NCBI GenBank assembly: GCA_034440495.1
Contig: JAWXCE010000042.1
Coordinates: 62,001 to 126,000 of the forward strand
Source: JAWXCE01 sp034440495
Lineage (GTDB): Bacteria > Pseudomonadota > Alphaproteobacteria > Rhizobiales > Rhodomicrobiaceae
Reading direction: 5' to 3'
DNA: 64,000 nucleotides
The position numbers and the translations under genes are program-made. A model generated the notes under the pieces. It was not told the origin of the DNA. It did no database searches and saw only the letters and a list, made by a program, of their open reading frames with translations. This document shows positions 36,857-46,058 of the stretch, piece after piece. Within the stretch, counting starts at the first letter, position 1. Each line of letters starts with the position of its first letter.

Positions 36857-37555
36857 ATGAAGCGAATGACAACGCTAACGAACGACGGCGGTTCTCGCCG
36901 CGCTAAACTTCTTGCTCTCGTCACGGCGAAAACGGCCGGGCTTCTGGCTGGACTCTTCATCATAGGATTTGTACTCTTCGCCGCAAACATCGAGCGCAAA
37001 CCGGGCGCGGCGCAGCAACGCGCGGATGGCATTGTCGCCCTGACCGGGGGCGAGGCCCGAATTGCCGAGGCAATAAGGCTGTTGGGAAATAATTATGGCA
37101 AGCGGCTTCTGATCTCGGGCGTGAACCCGGCAACGACGCGGCTACAGTTAATCCGTCTCAACCCTCAAAACGCCGGGCTTTTCCGCTGTTGCATCGATCT
37201 CGACAAGAATGCGGTCGATACTGTGGGCAATGCGGAGGAAACAGCGGCATGGGTGCGTCGCCGGGGGTTCAAGTCGCTCATTGTAGTCACCTCCAGCTAT
37301 CACATGCCGCGCAGTCTGATGGAGTTGCGGCGCGAGTTGCCGGACACCGCGCTTATTCCGTATCCGGTGAAGCCCGTGGACTTTGAAACCGAGCAATGGT
37401 GGAACCACCCGACCAGCTTCAAGATTTTACTGTCCGAATACCTGAAAATGTACCCGTCGTTCGTGCGATACACCGCATCGCGGCTGTTCTCCGCCGGTAG
37501 TCCCGCCCCCGCTCAAGCTGAAGCCTGCGCGAAAACTCCGGCCACTGCATGCTGA
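36857..37555 (+). CDS. YdcF family DUF218 membrane protein
   Basis: A 232-residue protein with an N-terminal membrane helix (~20-42) and a DUF218 domain (~52-215): DGIVALTGGEARIAEAIRLL, LLISGVNP, TVGNAEETAAWVRRRG and the conserved VTSSYHMPRSLMELRR. DUF218 proteins bind nucleotides or act in envelope polysaccharide steps; the role here is unproven. It lies 50 bases after ftsX and overlaps plsC by seven bases, as is usual in this order. An upstream GTG at 36812 is an alternative start. Confidence 0.85.
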   Translation: MKRMTTLTNDGGSRRAKLLALVTAKTAGLLAGLFIIGFVLFAANIERKPGAAQQRADGIVALTGGEARIAEAIRLLGNNYGKRLLISGVNPATTRLQLIRLNPQNAGLFRCCIDLDKNAVDTVGNAEETAAWVRRRGFKSLIVVTSSYHMPRSLMELRRELPDTALIPYPVKPVDFETEQWWNHPTSFKILLSEYLKMYPSFVRYTASRLFSAGSPAPAQAEACAKTPATAC

Positions 37556-38337
37556 AGCTGCGTTCAGGGATTTTTCTGGCCGTATTTTACATCAACACCG
37601 CCGTATTCCTCATTCTAGGCAGCCCGCTGCTTCTCGGCCCGCGACGCTGGGCCATGGCGGGGCTAAAGACGCACGGCCGCGCGTCTCTGTGGTGGCTAAG
37701 GGTGATATGCGGCACGAGACTGGTGGTTCGCGGGCTGGAAAAATTGCCGCCCGGCCCCGTCATCGTTGCGGCGAAGCATCAGGCTGCCTGGGACACCTTC
37801 GCGCTCGTGACGCTGATGCGCGACCCTGCCATGGTGATGAAAAACGAACTGATGTCGATCCCGCTGTATGGCTGGTTTTCACGCAAGTTCGGCATGATTC
37901 CAGTTAAGCGCGAAACCGGACCGAGTGCTCTGCGCGCTATGTTACAAGAGGCCAAAGACAGAGCAGCGCAAGACCGGGAAATCGTGATTTTCCCGGAAGG
38001 CACGAGGCGCGCGCCGGGCGCTTCGCCACAATATTACACTGGAGTCGCATTGCTCTACGAGGCTTTAGGCGTTGCATGTTGCCCGGTGGCGCTTAACTCC
38101 GGGCTGTACTGGCCGCGACGCTCGATTTTGCGCTATCCGGGCGAGATCGTCGTGGAGTTCTTAGACCCCATCCCGGCAAAGCTGCCACGGCGGGAGTTTC
38201 TGTCCCAGCTTCAGGGTAGCATTGAAGAAGCGGTCGCGAGATTGCACCACGAGGCGCTTTCGGCAGCAACCCCGCCGCCGGAGCCTGATATTGAGATCAA
38301 GCCAATCCCGCTTCAACGGAGTTCAGGCGACGCCTAA
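37549..38337 (+). CDS. plsC: 1-acyl-sn-glycerol-3-phosphate acyltransferase
   Basis: A 262-residue membrane acyltransferase that adds the second acyl chain to make phosphatidic acid. An N-terminal hydrophobic segment is followed by the catalytic motif KHQAAWDTF (HX4D) and the phosphate-binding motif FPEGTRRAPG. Its ATG lies inside the end of the ydcF-like gene (seven-base overlap), so the two are coupled. The 3' end overlaps the convergent crtB gene by 15 bases. Confidence 0.93.
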   Translation: MLKLRSGIFLAVFYINTAVFLILGSPLLLGPRRWAMAGLKTHGRASLWWLRVICGTRLVVRGLEKLPPGPVIVAAKHQAAWDTFALVTLMRDPAMVMKNELMSIPLYGWFSRKFGMIPVKRETGPSALRAMLQEAKDRAAQDREIVIFPEGTRRAPGASPQYYTGVALLYEALGVACCPVALNSGLYWPRRSILRYPGEIVVEFLDPIPAKLPRREFLSQLQGSIEEAVARLHHEALSAATPPPEPDIEIKPIPLQRSSGDA

Positions 38338-39342
38338 GCCGGGATGCGTCCAAAGCCCGTCGCGCGACTTTTCTTGACGCATCCGGGCGAAGCTGTGCGC
38401 CTCCAGCGCTGTGAAAAACGCCGTGGCAACGCAGGCGGCTTTCCGGCCTTTCGAGATAATGGTGCGGCCGTCCCAGGCCGCTGGGCCGCGGCGGCGCACC
38501 GAAACGCCGATTTCGCGGTAGATGCCGCGCGCAGCCGCAATCGCCAACGCCGGGCGAAACGCCAGACTTCGCAAGCCGTATCGGGCGGAAGCGTAATAGT
38601 CATCCGCGACTCCGAGGAGGCGCGATGTCACCGCCGCGACCGCTTCTCGCTTTGCTGGCGAGTTGACGGATGAGTCAACGCCCGCCTCATCCAGCCAGTC
38701 TGCGGGGAGGTAAACCCGGCCAGCCGCCGCATCGTCCATCACATCGCGCGAAATGTTAGTGAGCTGGAAAGCGATGCCCAGATCGGAGGCGCGGTTCAGC
38801 GTTTCTCGTTGGCGCGCGCCCATTATCATAGCCATCATGACACCGACAACACCGGCCACGTGATAGGAATAATTCAGCGTGTCTTCAAGCGTCTCATACC
38901 GTCGCCCAGCAACATCCATTTCAAAGCCGTCGAGCAGCTCAAGCGGGTGCCGCGCAGGAATGGAGTTGGTTTTCAGCACGCGGGACAGCGCGATAAATAC
39001 CGGGTCATAAGCTTCGCCGCGTATGGCTCGCGCGGTTTCAATCCTCAGGGTCTTAAGCCGCTCTTCTGGGGCGGTTTCGTCAACCTGGGCCTTGGCGAAC
39101 CCAAGATCCTGACCGTCGATAACGTCGTCGCAATGGCGGCACCAGGCATAGAGCATGTAAGCCTGATCGCGCACCCCGGAGGGCAGCAGACGTGCCGCAG
39201 CTGCAAAGCTTTTGGAGCCTTTCTCGGTCATGATGCGGCTTTGTTCGACAATTGCGTCCAAACTGTTTCCTTCAGTTTCGCCGTAGACCGATCGGCTCAG
39301 ATTTACAACAAAAGACGGTCTCTCCCGAAAACCTCGCAACAC
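38323..39342 (-). CDS. crtB: Phytoene synthase
   Basis: A 339-residue enzyme joining two geranylgeranyl diphosphates to phytoene. The first Asp-rich motif is in YAWCRHCDDVIDGQD, the second in QLTNISRDVMDDAAAGRVYLP, where the family signature is complete. The GTG start lies 22 bases after the crtY stop. Codons before GSKSFAAAARLL are not conserved in relatives, so a TTG inside the N-terminal region could be the true start. Of the carotenoid genes only crtB and crtY are here; crtE and crtI must be elsewhere. Confidence 0.92.
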   Translation of the reverse strand: MLRGFRERPSFVVNLSRSVYGETEGNSLDAIVEQSRIMTEKGSKSFAAAARLLPSGVRDQAYMLYAWCRHCDDVIDGQDLGFAKAQVDETAPEERLKTLRIETARAIRGEAYDPVFIALSRVLKTNSIPARHPLELLDGFEMDVAGRRYETLEDTLNYSYHVAGVVGVMMAMIMGARQRETLNRASDLGIAFQLTNISRDVMDDAAAGRVYLPADWLDEAGVDSSVNSPAKREAVAAVTSRLLGVADDYYASARYGLRSLAFRPALAIAAARGIYREIGVSVRRRGPAAWDGRTIISKGRKAACVATAFFTALEAHSFARMRQEKSRDGLWTHPGLGVA

Positions 39343-39364
39343 TTTCCGAAAGCGGCTCTAACGC

Positions 39365-40573
39365 TTAACGCAGTTGCATGACGCGAGCGACTTCCGCGTC
39401 AGATTTGTGTTTGGCCGCAAACGTCCACGCACCGCTTTCGTCAAGGCTGCGGGTAGCCCGCAATATAGAAACTGGCGGGCGCCCGAGAAGAATGCGCAAC
39501 TGGTCGGCAAGAGTGGTTTTCCCCGCATAAAAGCGCTCGATCAATGGCTGCGGGAGTTTATAAAAGCGCTCGAAAATCGAGTAGCGCTGCCCCGGCTCGG
39601 CGGCAATGAAAAGCATTCGGTTTAGCATCCGGTAAAAGCCGGTGTCGCGCCAGTGGCGACGCGAAATGTCTTGGATGAAGTCGTGAACGAACGCTTCATC
39701 GAAGCGCTGGAGCCGGGCCAGTGAGTCCGCAAGCCGCACAGCGCAGGGGAGCGAATAGCTCGTGGTGGGGTGAAACAGCCCGGCCCGTAAGCCAGAGCGC
39801 GGCCGCCCCGGCATAGACTGCATCCACAGCGCGTCGATATCGCCCGCCAGCACGATGGGCAACACGCCTGTCTCCTCACGCAGCACTTCCGCAATGCGCC
39901 AGCCGCGACGCTTCGCATACGCCTCGCACTCCGCCCGTAGCGCTGGCAGATTAAGCGCTGGAGTGTCGCTGTAATACGTATCCTCGATGAGGAGTTGGTC
40001 GGGGGCAAATGGCAGCGTGTAAATAAAGCGGTAGCCGTCAGTTTGCGGAACCTGCGCGTCCATGATGATGGGGTGGCGCTGACCGTGCGGAACTTTCGTG
40101 CGCACCACGAGGCCTAGAAATTTCTGGAAGCCGACAGCGAGAGGCGCATCCTTGACCATGCCGCGTCCGTCGATCACACAGTTGGCGTGGAATTGCCGCC
40201 CGTCTTTCAGCGTCACGCTTTTAGCGTCTATCCGATCGATAGCAGCGTTCACCATGGCGCTCTCGCCTATCACAGGCGCGGCGATGCGGTGCAGTTTTTC
40301 CGAGAAAACCGTATTGTAGCGGGTCTCAAGTACGCGGGTGTGGGCGGGAAAACGCACCTCCTGCCGGGGCCATGAGTGTGCAACGAACGGCTCGACCCAA
40401 GCCCGTTCCGCCGCACTGAGGTCGGTGCCATGAAACGACCAGGTATGATTGCCGCCAAGCGCTGGCCCCTGCTCGATCACCAGCAGTTTAATATCCGGGC
40501 GCATAGTTTTAAGCCGGTATGCCGCCAGTGTGTTGGCGAGGCCGCCGCCGGCGAGAATAAGGTCTAGCGTCAA
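39365..40573 (-). CDS. crtY: Lycopene beta-cyclase
   Basis: A 402-residue flavoprotein closing beta-ionone rings on lycopene. The dinucleotide-binding motif LILAGGGLANTLAAYRL starts the protein, ALGGNHTWSFHGTDL is characteristic of CrtY, and VIDGRGMV and the LIEDTYYSD segment match the bacterial family. Typical length. It precedes crtB on the same transcript. With crtB it predicts beta-carotene or its derivatives. Confidence 0.93.
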   Translation of the reverse strand: MTLDLILAGGGLANTLAAYRLKTMRPDIKLLVIEQGPALGGNHTWSFHGTDLSAAERAWVEPFVAHSWPRQEVRFPAHTRVLETRYNTVFSEKLHRIAAPVIGESAMVNAAIDRIDAKSVTLKDGRQFHANCVIDGRGMVKDAPLAVGFQKFLGLVVRTKVPHGQRHPIIMDAQVPQTDGYRFIYTLPFAPDQLLIEDTYYSDTPALNLPALRAECEAYAKRRGWRIAEVLREETGVLPIVLAGDIDALWMQSMPGRPRSGLRAGLFHPTTSYSLPCAVRLADSLARLQRFDEAFVHDFIQDISRRHWRDTGFYRMLNRMLFIAAEPGQRYSIFERFYKLPQPLIERFYAGKTTLADQLRILLGRPPVSILRATRSLDESGAWTFAAKHKSDAEVARVMQLR

Positions 40574-40778
40574 GGAAAACTCCCTGGGTCATCCGGCGAA
40601 ATAGCCGTTAGAGCGCGATATTTAAGAGATGGATTGAGATTTAAATGGATCGCTAATGCGATTTTATTTCAAATCATCCGGCTCTGGTGAATTGCACATT
40701 AAACAAGCGTTGCTCAACGCGCCAGCTTTGCCACGGTTTTTTTGTTGCCAATGGTATACGCAGCGATAAAACCACAAG

Positions 40779-41375
40779 ATGCAACCAAACGTTCCACCCC
40801 CCTACTATAACGATCTGTCGGCCGCGTTGGGATACGCCTTTGGCCAGATGGCTGCGGCTTTATCGGACAGGCGCTCAGGCTTTCACTCTCCGACAGTCGC
40901 CACAATAGGACTTGACGGGTTTCCAAAGGCTCGGACGGTGGTAATCCGGCATTTTGATAAGGCTGCGCGAACAGTGGGTTTTCACACCGACAACCGGTCT
41001 CGCAAATGGCTCGAACTCCAGCGGAGTCCTCATCTTGCGTTACATGGGTATGATGCAGGGCGAAAGCTGCAATTGCGTTTCCAATGTGACGCGACGCTTC
41101 ATCAAGGCGATGAGGTCGCCCATAGCGCGTGGAAGGCGTCAAGGGTCATGAGCCGCGCCTGTTATGCGCAGGCCCTAGCTCCGGGAACGGCAATGGAAAC
41201 GCCTGATGCGGAGTCCGCCAACTTGATCGCGGACAGTGACGCATTCGAGAACTTTGCGGTTGTCCGCGCGAAATTTCATTGCATGGAATGGCTATACCTT
41301 GCCGCGCAAGGTCATCGCCGCGCTGAGTTTTCGTGGGCCGAAGACACCTTGACTGCGCGCTGGCTGGCGCCCTGA
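40779..41375 (+). CDS. Pyridoxamine 5'-phosphate oxidase-like FMN-binding protein
   Basis: A 198-residue split-barrel flavoprotein. FPKARTVVIRHFDKAARTVGFHTDNRSRKW is the FMN-binding region (residues ~48-77; quoted here only as landmarks ARTVVIR and HTDNRSRKW). The C-terminal part (FHCMEWLYLAAQGHRRAEF) fits the PNPOx-like family and not the authentic PdxH, which ends differently. GTG and ATG alternatives are few; the ATG shown has a weak ribosome site. It is convergent with the photolyase-like gene, with eight bases between stops. Confidence 0.8.
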   Translation: MQPNVPPPYYNDLSAALGYAFGQMAAALSDRRSGFHSPTVATIGLDGFPKARTVVIRHFDKAARTVGFHTDNRSRKWLELQRSPHLALHGYDAGRKLQLRFQCDATLHQGDEVAHSAWKASRVMSRACYAQALAPGTAMETPDAESANLIADSDAFENFAVVRAKFHCMEWLYLAAQGHRRAEFSWAEDTLTARWLAP

Positions 41376-41383
41376 AGCGGGCT

Positions 41384-42598
41384 TTAAAATAGAGATGGCT
41401 GGCGCAGAAGCTTATTCAAAACCGGCTCGATCTTTTCCTTGAGCTGAAAAAAGCCGCGCGACGCATGCGGCCAGAACGCCTCGTCCCAGGCACGCCTCAC
41501 CATCCCGAATGCAATGCCCGCGCCACCAAGTTTGGATTGCAAGTCATGCATCGCACTTTGCGAGTATCCGATTGGAGAATAGGCGGAGGCGGCGCAGGGC
41601 AGATTTCGCGCCTTTATCCATGAGATGATCTCATCTGCGGCGTCGGCGGGCAGCAGTACTCCGTCGCAACCAAAATGCGCGGTGGCGCGAGCGAGTGCGT
41701 CAGCCATTGCTGCCTGCTTGAAACCGATGACATGCGGCGAATAGCCGCGGTAAAGCGCCGCTGGATCTAACGCGATGACAGTGACGGGCTCCATGCCGCC
41801 AAAGGCCAGACTTTCAGGATTTAAATCATCCTCGGTGAGGAAAAGCGCAGTGCTGCCCGACGGTAGCGGCTGGATCGGCGGCACGGGCAAAGCTGGTGGA
41901 TGGTTATCGAAGATTAACGGCTCCGCGCGGGCAGAAAGCCCTTCTGGCTTGAAGCGCCCGCCCGTGTATTTTTCGATGTTATCTGGTCGCGCGAGGTAGG
42001 TTTTGCCGACCGTCTGCATTCCGCCGACCCAGCGCCATGACAGCGTATTGGAGGCGGGGTCGCCGTCGATGAGATGGCGGAAAAAATGATCCGCGCCAAG
42101 TTCCCATGGCAGGTTGAGCGTGTAAATCCAGATGCTGGCGGACCACATCCGGGCGTGATTGTGCAGGTAGCCCGTCCCGGCCAGCTCCCGAGAGAAAGCG
42201 TCGAAGGCATCGATGCCGGTGGCGCCCGCCACGGCCTTGTCATAACGGCGCCTCAGCGCCGAATTCTTCTCCAACTCGCCGCGGGCCACCTCCAACTGAC
42301 GCAAATAATCCGTCCATACCTGCGGACGGCGCTCCAGCCAGCCTTTCCAGTAGGTGCGCCAGCACACCTCCTGAATAAATTTTTCCGCCGCGCTGAGACT
42401 GTGAACTTCAAGCACCGCTTGCACAACCTCCTGTTCGGTCAGGATGCGGTGCCGGACATAGGGCGAAAGCTGGGAAATGTTGCTCCGGTTCGATGGCCCA
42501 TAATCGTAATTGCGACGGGCGGCGTAATGACGGCCCGCGTCGGGGATGAAGGTCTGTAGCCGCGCAAGCGCCGCTTCACGGGAGGGATGAAACGTCAT
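41384..42598 (-). CDS. Photolyase/cryptochrome-like FAD protein with reversed domain order
   Basis: A 404-residue protein. The N-terminal ~225 residues are a photolyase FAD-binding domain: NYDYGPSNRSNISQLSPYVRH, CWRTYWKGWLE, and TGYLHNHARMWSASIW with LSWRWVGGMQTVGKTYLA. The usual N-terminal antenna domain is missing. Instead the C-terminal ~170 residues look like an alternating alpha/beta domain (TALFLTEDDLNP, VTVIALDPAALYRGYSP, DGVLLPADAADEIISWIKAR), that is, a possible antenna domain placed after the FAD domain. Function could be DNA repair or light sensing. Clustering next to carotenoid genes fits light-related expression. Confidence 0.8.
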   Translation of the reverse strand: MTFHPSREAALARLQTFIPDAGRHYAARRNYDYGPSNRSNISQLSPYVRHRILTEQEVVQAVLEVHSLSAAEKFIQEVCWRTYWKGWLERRPQVWTDYLRQLEVARGELEKNSALRRRYDKAVAGATGIDAFDAFSRELAGTGYLHNHARMWSASIWIYTLNLPWELGADHFFRHLIDGDPASNTLSWRWVGGMQTVGKTYLARPDNIEKYTGGRFKPEGLSARAEPLIFDNHPPALPVPPIQPLPSGSTALFLTEDDLNPESLAFGGMEPVTVIALDPAALYRGYSPHVIGFKQAAMADALARATAHFGCDGVLLPADAADEIISWIKARNLPCAASAYSPIGYSQSAMHDLQSKLGGAGIAFGMVRRAWDEAFWPHASRGFFQLKEKIEPVLNKLLRQPSLF

Positions 42599-42680
42599 GT
42601 TTCAGAAGACATCGCTAGCGCCTAAAATTTCGATCAGGTTTTGAGCTTACGCAGCGTGGTGAGCGCGTGGATTGTCGCCC

Positions 42681-44237
42681 CTACTCACTCTTGAGATTCA
42701 AGTGAGCGTGTGGTGTGAGCAGTTGCAGATTCCCTGGCCCGCAGGGTGGATTGTCGATTTCGAGAATTTTGAGGAACCGGCCAAAACTGAATTTTGTCAA
42801 CGGCTCCACGACTGTGTCGGCCCCGCCGGTTTTCATCTCGGACAACACGGCGAATGTCTCGTTGGTGAACGGGTTCAGAGCGCCATTCCAGGTGGTGCGT
42901 GATGCGCCTTCCTCTATGACGAAACGCAGTTCGCAGGCGGGTTCGATAGTAACCGCGATTGTCTTTGCCATGCACCTGCCTCTGCGCATCTGGTCGTCGA
43001 TCGTATTCGTGCTGTAGTACCGCAAACCGAAATCATAAATCCCCGATCTAGACGCGCATATGCCACACCTGGCAAGATCAGGCGACCCAGCCGTCTTCAT
43101 TGCCGAGATGTGATTCTGAGATGGCTTGCCCCTCATTGCGCGCAGCACTATATCGACGCAAATTTCCCGGCCGAAGCAGGAATTGCGCGACATACAGCCT
43201 TCAAACAATCGCTGCGCGGACGCTGACTTACGCTGGGCGCGCTTGAGTTGAGCAAAGATGCTGATGAAGTAGGGCCGATCGCCCAGCGAGGCGGGCTTGC
43301 CGGGAAAACGATCAAAAATCCGGCGGCAAACCTCCGGGCGTTCTTTCAATCGGCTGGAGCACCGTTCAAATCTTTCGATCAGCGCTGACCGCCATTTCGC
43401 GAGTTCAGCCGCTTCATCGAGCGGGGCGCCGATGCCGGATTTGCATGGCTCGCGTTCAATTTCAACCGGCGCCCCGCCAAGACGCGCAAAAAGTACAATC
43501 TCATTGGCCAGCGTCGCCAGTGAAACGACAAAGCCGGACGTCTGATCCTCCCTGGCTATGGCGGTGTTCATGCCGACAACATGCAGGCACTCGTTGAGAA
43601 GCGGGCCGCCGCTGTAACCCTGGCTAATGCGGGCAGTATGCTCGATAGGCTGGCGACGCCGCGCATCGGTCAGCACGCGCGTGACATTTCCCTTCGACCA
43701 CGACACCTGAACTTCGTTGCGATCCCGCACGCGCACCGTTTCAACAGCGCCCGGATAGCCCAAAGCAAAGACATCGCTGGGCTGTTCGGGGATGTATAGC
43801 GCTAGCCGAAGTGGTTCGACAGGTAACGGATAGTCGAGACGCAACAGCGCAAGATCGTTCAATACGTCAGTTGTCCACAATTTCGCCTGGTAGATTTGCA
43901 CGCCCCCCTGAGGGCTTGAAAAGCCTACTTCCAGGTTTGGCTCGTCCTTTACGACATGGTAGTTGGTGACAATCCAGCGTCCATCACCAATAATAAAGCC
44001 TGTACCGCTTCTACCTAACGGCGTCTCTATAACAACAACGGCGCTGTTGATTGCAGCTTTAGTTGTAGCTGTACGGGCCGCAACGTCTGTCACAGAAAGG
44101 GAAGACGGTGGCGCTATACTGGATTGTCTTTCACGGTCCTCATTGGACGCGGCATATACGCTGCACGACGCGACTATAAGCAGAAACAGACTTACCGCCT
44201 GCAAAGACTTTTCGCAGAAAATTTTTTTATAACGCAT
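42681..44237 (-). CDS. Exported trypsin-like serine protease with C-terminal extension
   Basis: About 518 residues. A hydrophobic signal (QAVSLFLLIVASCSVYAAS) precedes a trypsin-like domain (~40-245) with the full triad: His in IVTNYHVV, Asp in VLNDLALLRLD and Ser in ISQGYSGGPLL. The C-terminal ~270 residues contain many cysteines in a pattern I do not recognise and may be a separate domain. Two in-frame ATGs (44261 and 44237) exist; the second puts the signal peptide in better position. It stands alone. Confidence 0.83.
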   Translation of the reverse strand: MRYKKIFCEKSLQAVSLFLLIVASCSVYAASNEDRERQSSIAPPSSLSVTDVAARTATTKAAINSAVVVIETPLGRSGTGFIIGDGRWIVTNYHVVKDEPNLEVGFSSPQGGVQIYQAKLWTTDVLNDLALLRLDYPLPVEPLRLALYIPEQPSDVFALGYPGAVETVRVRDRNEVQVSWSKGNVTRVLTDARRRQPIEHTARISQGYSGGPLLNECLHVVGMNTAIAREDQTSGFVVSLATLANEIVLFARLGGAPVEIEREPCKSGIGAPLDEAAELAKWRSALIERFERCSSRLKERPEVCRRIFDRFPGKPASLGDRPYFISIFAQLKRAQRKSASAQRLFEGCMSRNSCFGREICVDIVLRAMRGKPSQNHISAMKTAGSPDLARCGICASRSGIYDFGLRYYSTNTIDDQMRRGRCMAKTIAVTIEPACELRFVIEEGASRTTWNGALNPFTNETFAVLSEMKTGGADTVVEPLTKFSFGRFLKILEIDNPPCGPGNLQLLTPHAHLNLKSE

Positions 44238-44376
44238 GCAATCCGCATCAATAACATACATATCATTGATTTATACCATTTCAATAAATTGTATGCTAGC
44301 GCAAAGGCAAACGCTGCGACAACATAAGTGGATAACCGATTGTGTGCAATTTAGTTGCTTGCAAAATTTATAAAAA

Positions 44377-44453
<77 letters not shown>

Positions 44454-44563
44454 ACAATTGCGCTGGAGAAAATGTCTCCGCCGCTTGATTTGGAGACAAT
44501 AGTCGCATCTCTGGCAAAAGCCAAGGGCCGCAATCAATCATTCCCAAAATACCTGCGAAAGCC

Positions 44564-45472
44564 TCAGCGCCCGCCTGCCCCGATCTCGATCTGAAAGAGA
44601 CCGCCTTCAGATGGTTTCTCCCGAAGCGCGCCGCTCACCACCCAAAGGGTGCGGGTCTTCGCGTCTAGCGCGCTGCTTGTCACTAGCATTGCCGGGATCG
44701 AATGCACTCGTCCGCATTCCCCGTTTGCGTCCAGCTCGTAAACCGCCTCGCCGCCGTACATTGCGACGAACAATCCGCCGCCGGGACGTAGCTCCAGACC
44801 GTCAGGGCCGAACAGCCAGGCATCCGCGCCGGTTTGGGCGCATGGCTTTTGCGTATAATCCCAGAACACTTCCCGCTTTGGCGATCCGTTCAATGGGTCA
44901 ACGATCTTGAGGATGCGTCGTCCAAGATGCTCTGATACATATAACGTGCGGGCATCGGCATCGTAGGCGACGCCGTTTGCGTAATGCAATCCGCTGGCGA
45001 TAAAGCGATAGCCCTCCCCATCGAAATACCCGACAACGCCAGAGTGCCGCGTGCTCGTCGAAAACTCTCCCGAGTCGGTAAAAAACACCCCGCTCGCGCC
45101 GTCTGATGCGCTGTCGTTTGGCCGCTGTATCGCCCGCGACGACGGCTCGGGCGCACGCACTGTGGTGTTCGCCGCTGAATTCCAGATGCGCAGGCCGCCG
45201 GTCATATGGCAATTGATGAGGAACCGGGACTTATCCAGCGGCGCGATGCTTGTGGGGCCGCAGCCCGCCTCGCTCCACACCTGGGCGAACGGCCCGCCAT
45301 TCACCGACGCCATAATGCGGTTGGCGTCCATTTCGGTGAAATAGACAGCGCCGTCATGCACCAAAACGCCTTCGGGATATTCAAGGCCCGATAATTTCAG
45401 CGTGGCCTCTGCCCCATAGGCGTTTGAGGAAACTGCAAACGTCACGCAAAACGCGGCGAGCAGTTTAAACAC
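44564..45472 (-). CDS. Exported SMP-30/gluconolactonase-like beta-propeller protein
   Basis: A 302-residue protein with a signal peptide (KLLAAFCVTFAVSSNAYGA). Propeller blades are visible as repeated EYPEGVLVHDGAVYFTEM, SRFLINCHMTGGLRIW, GVFFTDSGEF and FGPDGLELRPGGGLFVA, with the Glu and Asp positions of the SMP-30 metal site. The GTG at 45472 has GGAG seven bases upstream and overlaps the preceding gene's stop by eight bases; a longer ORF start 54 bases upstream is less likely. Third gene of a three-gene operon. Substrate unknown, probably a lactone. Confidence 0.82.
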   Translation of the reverse strand: MFKLLAAFCVTFAVSSNAYGAEATLKLSGLEYPEGVLVHDGAVYFTEMDANRIMASVNGGPFAQVWSEAGCGPTSIAPLDKSRFLINCHMTGGLRIWNSAANTTVRAPEPSSRAIQRPNDSASDGASGVFFTDSGEFSTSTRHSGVVGYFDGEGYRFIASGLHYANGVAYDADARTLYVSEHLGRRILKIVDPLNGSPKREVFWDYTQKPCAQTGADAWLFGPDGLELRPGGGLFVAMYGGEAVYELDANGECGRVHSIPAMLVTSSALDAKTRTLWVVSGALREKPSEGGLFQIEIGAGGR

Positions 45473-46058
45473 GCCGCCGCTCCAGCCAGATGAACAGGAT
45501 GCCGACCGCGATGGCGACAAGCCCAAAAAACTGTGTGAGCGGGCGTGAGCCGTAGGAGGGCATCAGCACATAGGTTGTAAACAGGATGCCGAACACGTTG
45601 CCGAGAGTAGAAATGGCATACAAAAGGCCAGTCGCTTGTCCAACATTGTCCATGCGGCGCACAACAAGCTTAACGCTCCACGGCGTAAACATGCCAAGCG
45701 CGGTGAGAGGCACAAAGCACACGAGCATCGATCCAAGCAGGGTGGCTGTTAATGATGCGCCTTGGGCGGCCATGATAGCGCTAAGGACAGGATCGGCGAA
45801 GTAGGGAAACGCAATGAAGTAGGCGCCAGCGGCGAACAAAGGCATGTATAGCCCACGCTGGCGCTCAAGCCTGTCGACCAGATACCCGCCCGCGTAGTAG
45901 CCGCACATAAGAGCCAATAGCACCACCGAGATAAGGCTGGCCCAGGTGTTGATGCCGCCGCCAAAATACGGAAACAGGTAGCGGGTGCCGAGCATCTCGA
46001 AACCCATGATGTTGGCGCCCACGACAAACGCCGCCGCGTAGACGATCCAGATAATCAT
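45465..46058 (-). CDS. Membrane half of a spermidine-synthase-like system
   Basis: A 197-residue integral membrane protein with about six helices and the segment AFVVGANIMGFEMLGTRYLFPYFGGG, which matches the N-terminal membrane domain of fused 'MFS transporter/spermidine synthase' proteins. Here it is a separate gene that starts within the stop of the methyltransferase-like gene (ATGA overlap). The fusion partner order is thus reversed compared with the single-chain form. Function of the membrane domain is unknown. Confidence 0.82.
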   Translation of the reverse strand: MIIWIVYAAAFVVGANIMGFEMLGTRYLFPYFGGGINTWASLISVVLLALMCGYYAGGYLVDRLERQRGLYMPLFAAGAYFIAFPYFADPVLSAIMAAQGASLTATLLGSMLVCFVPLTALGMFTPWSVKLVVRRMDNVGQATGLLYAISTLGNVFGILFTTYVLMPSYGSRPLTQFFGLVAIAVGILFIWLERRRV

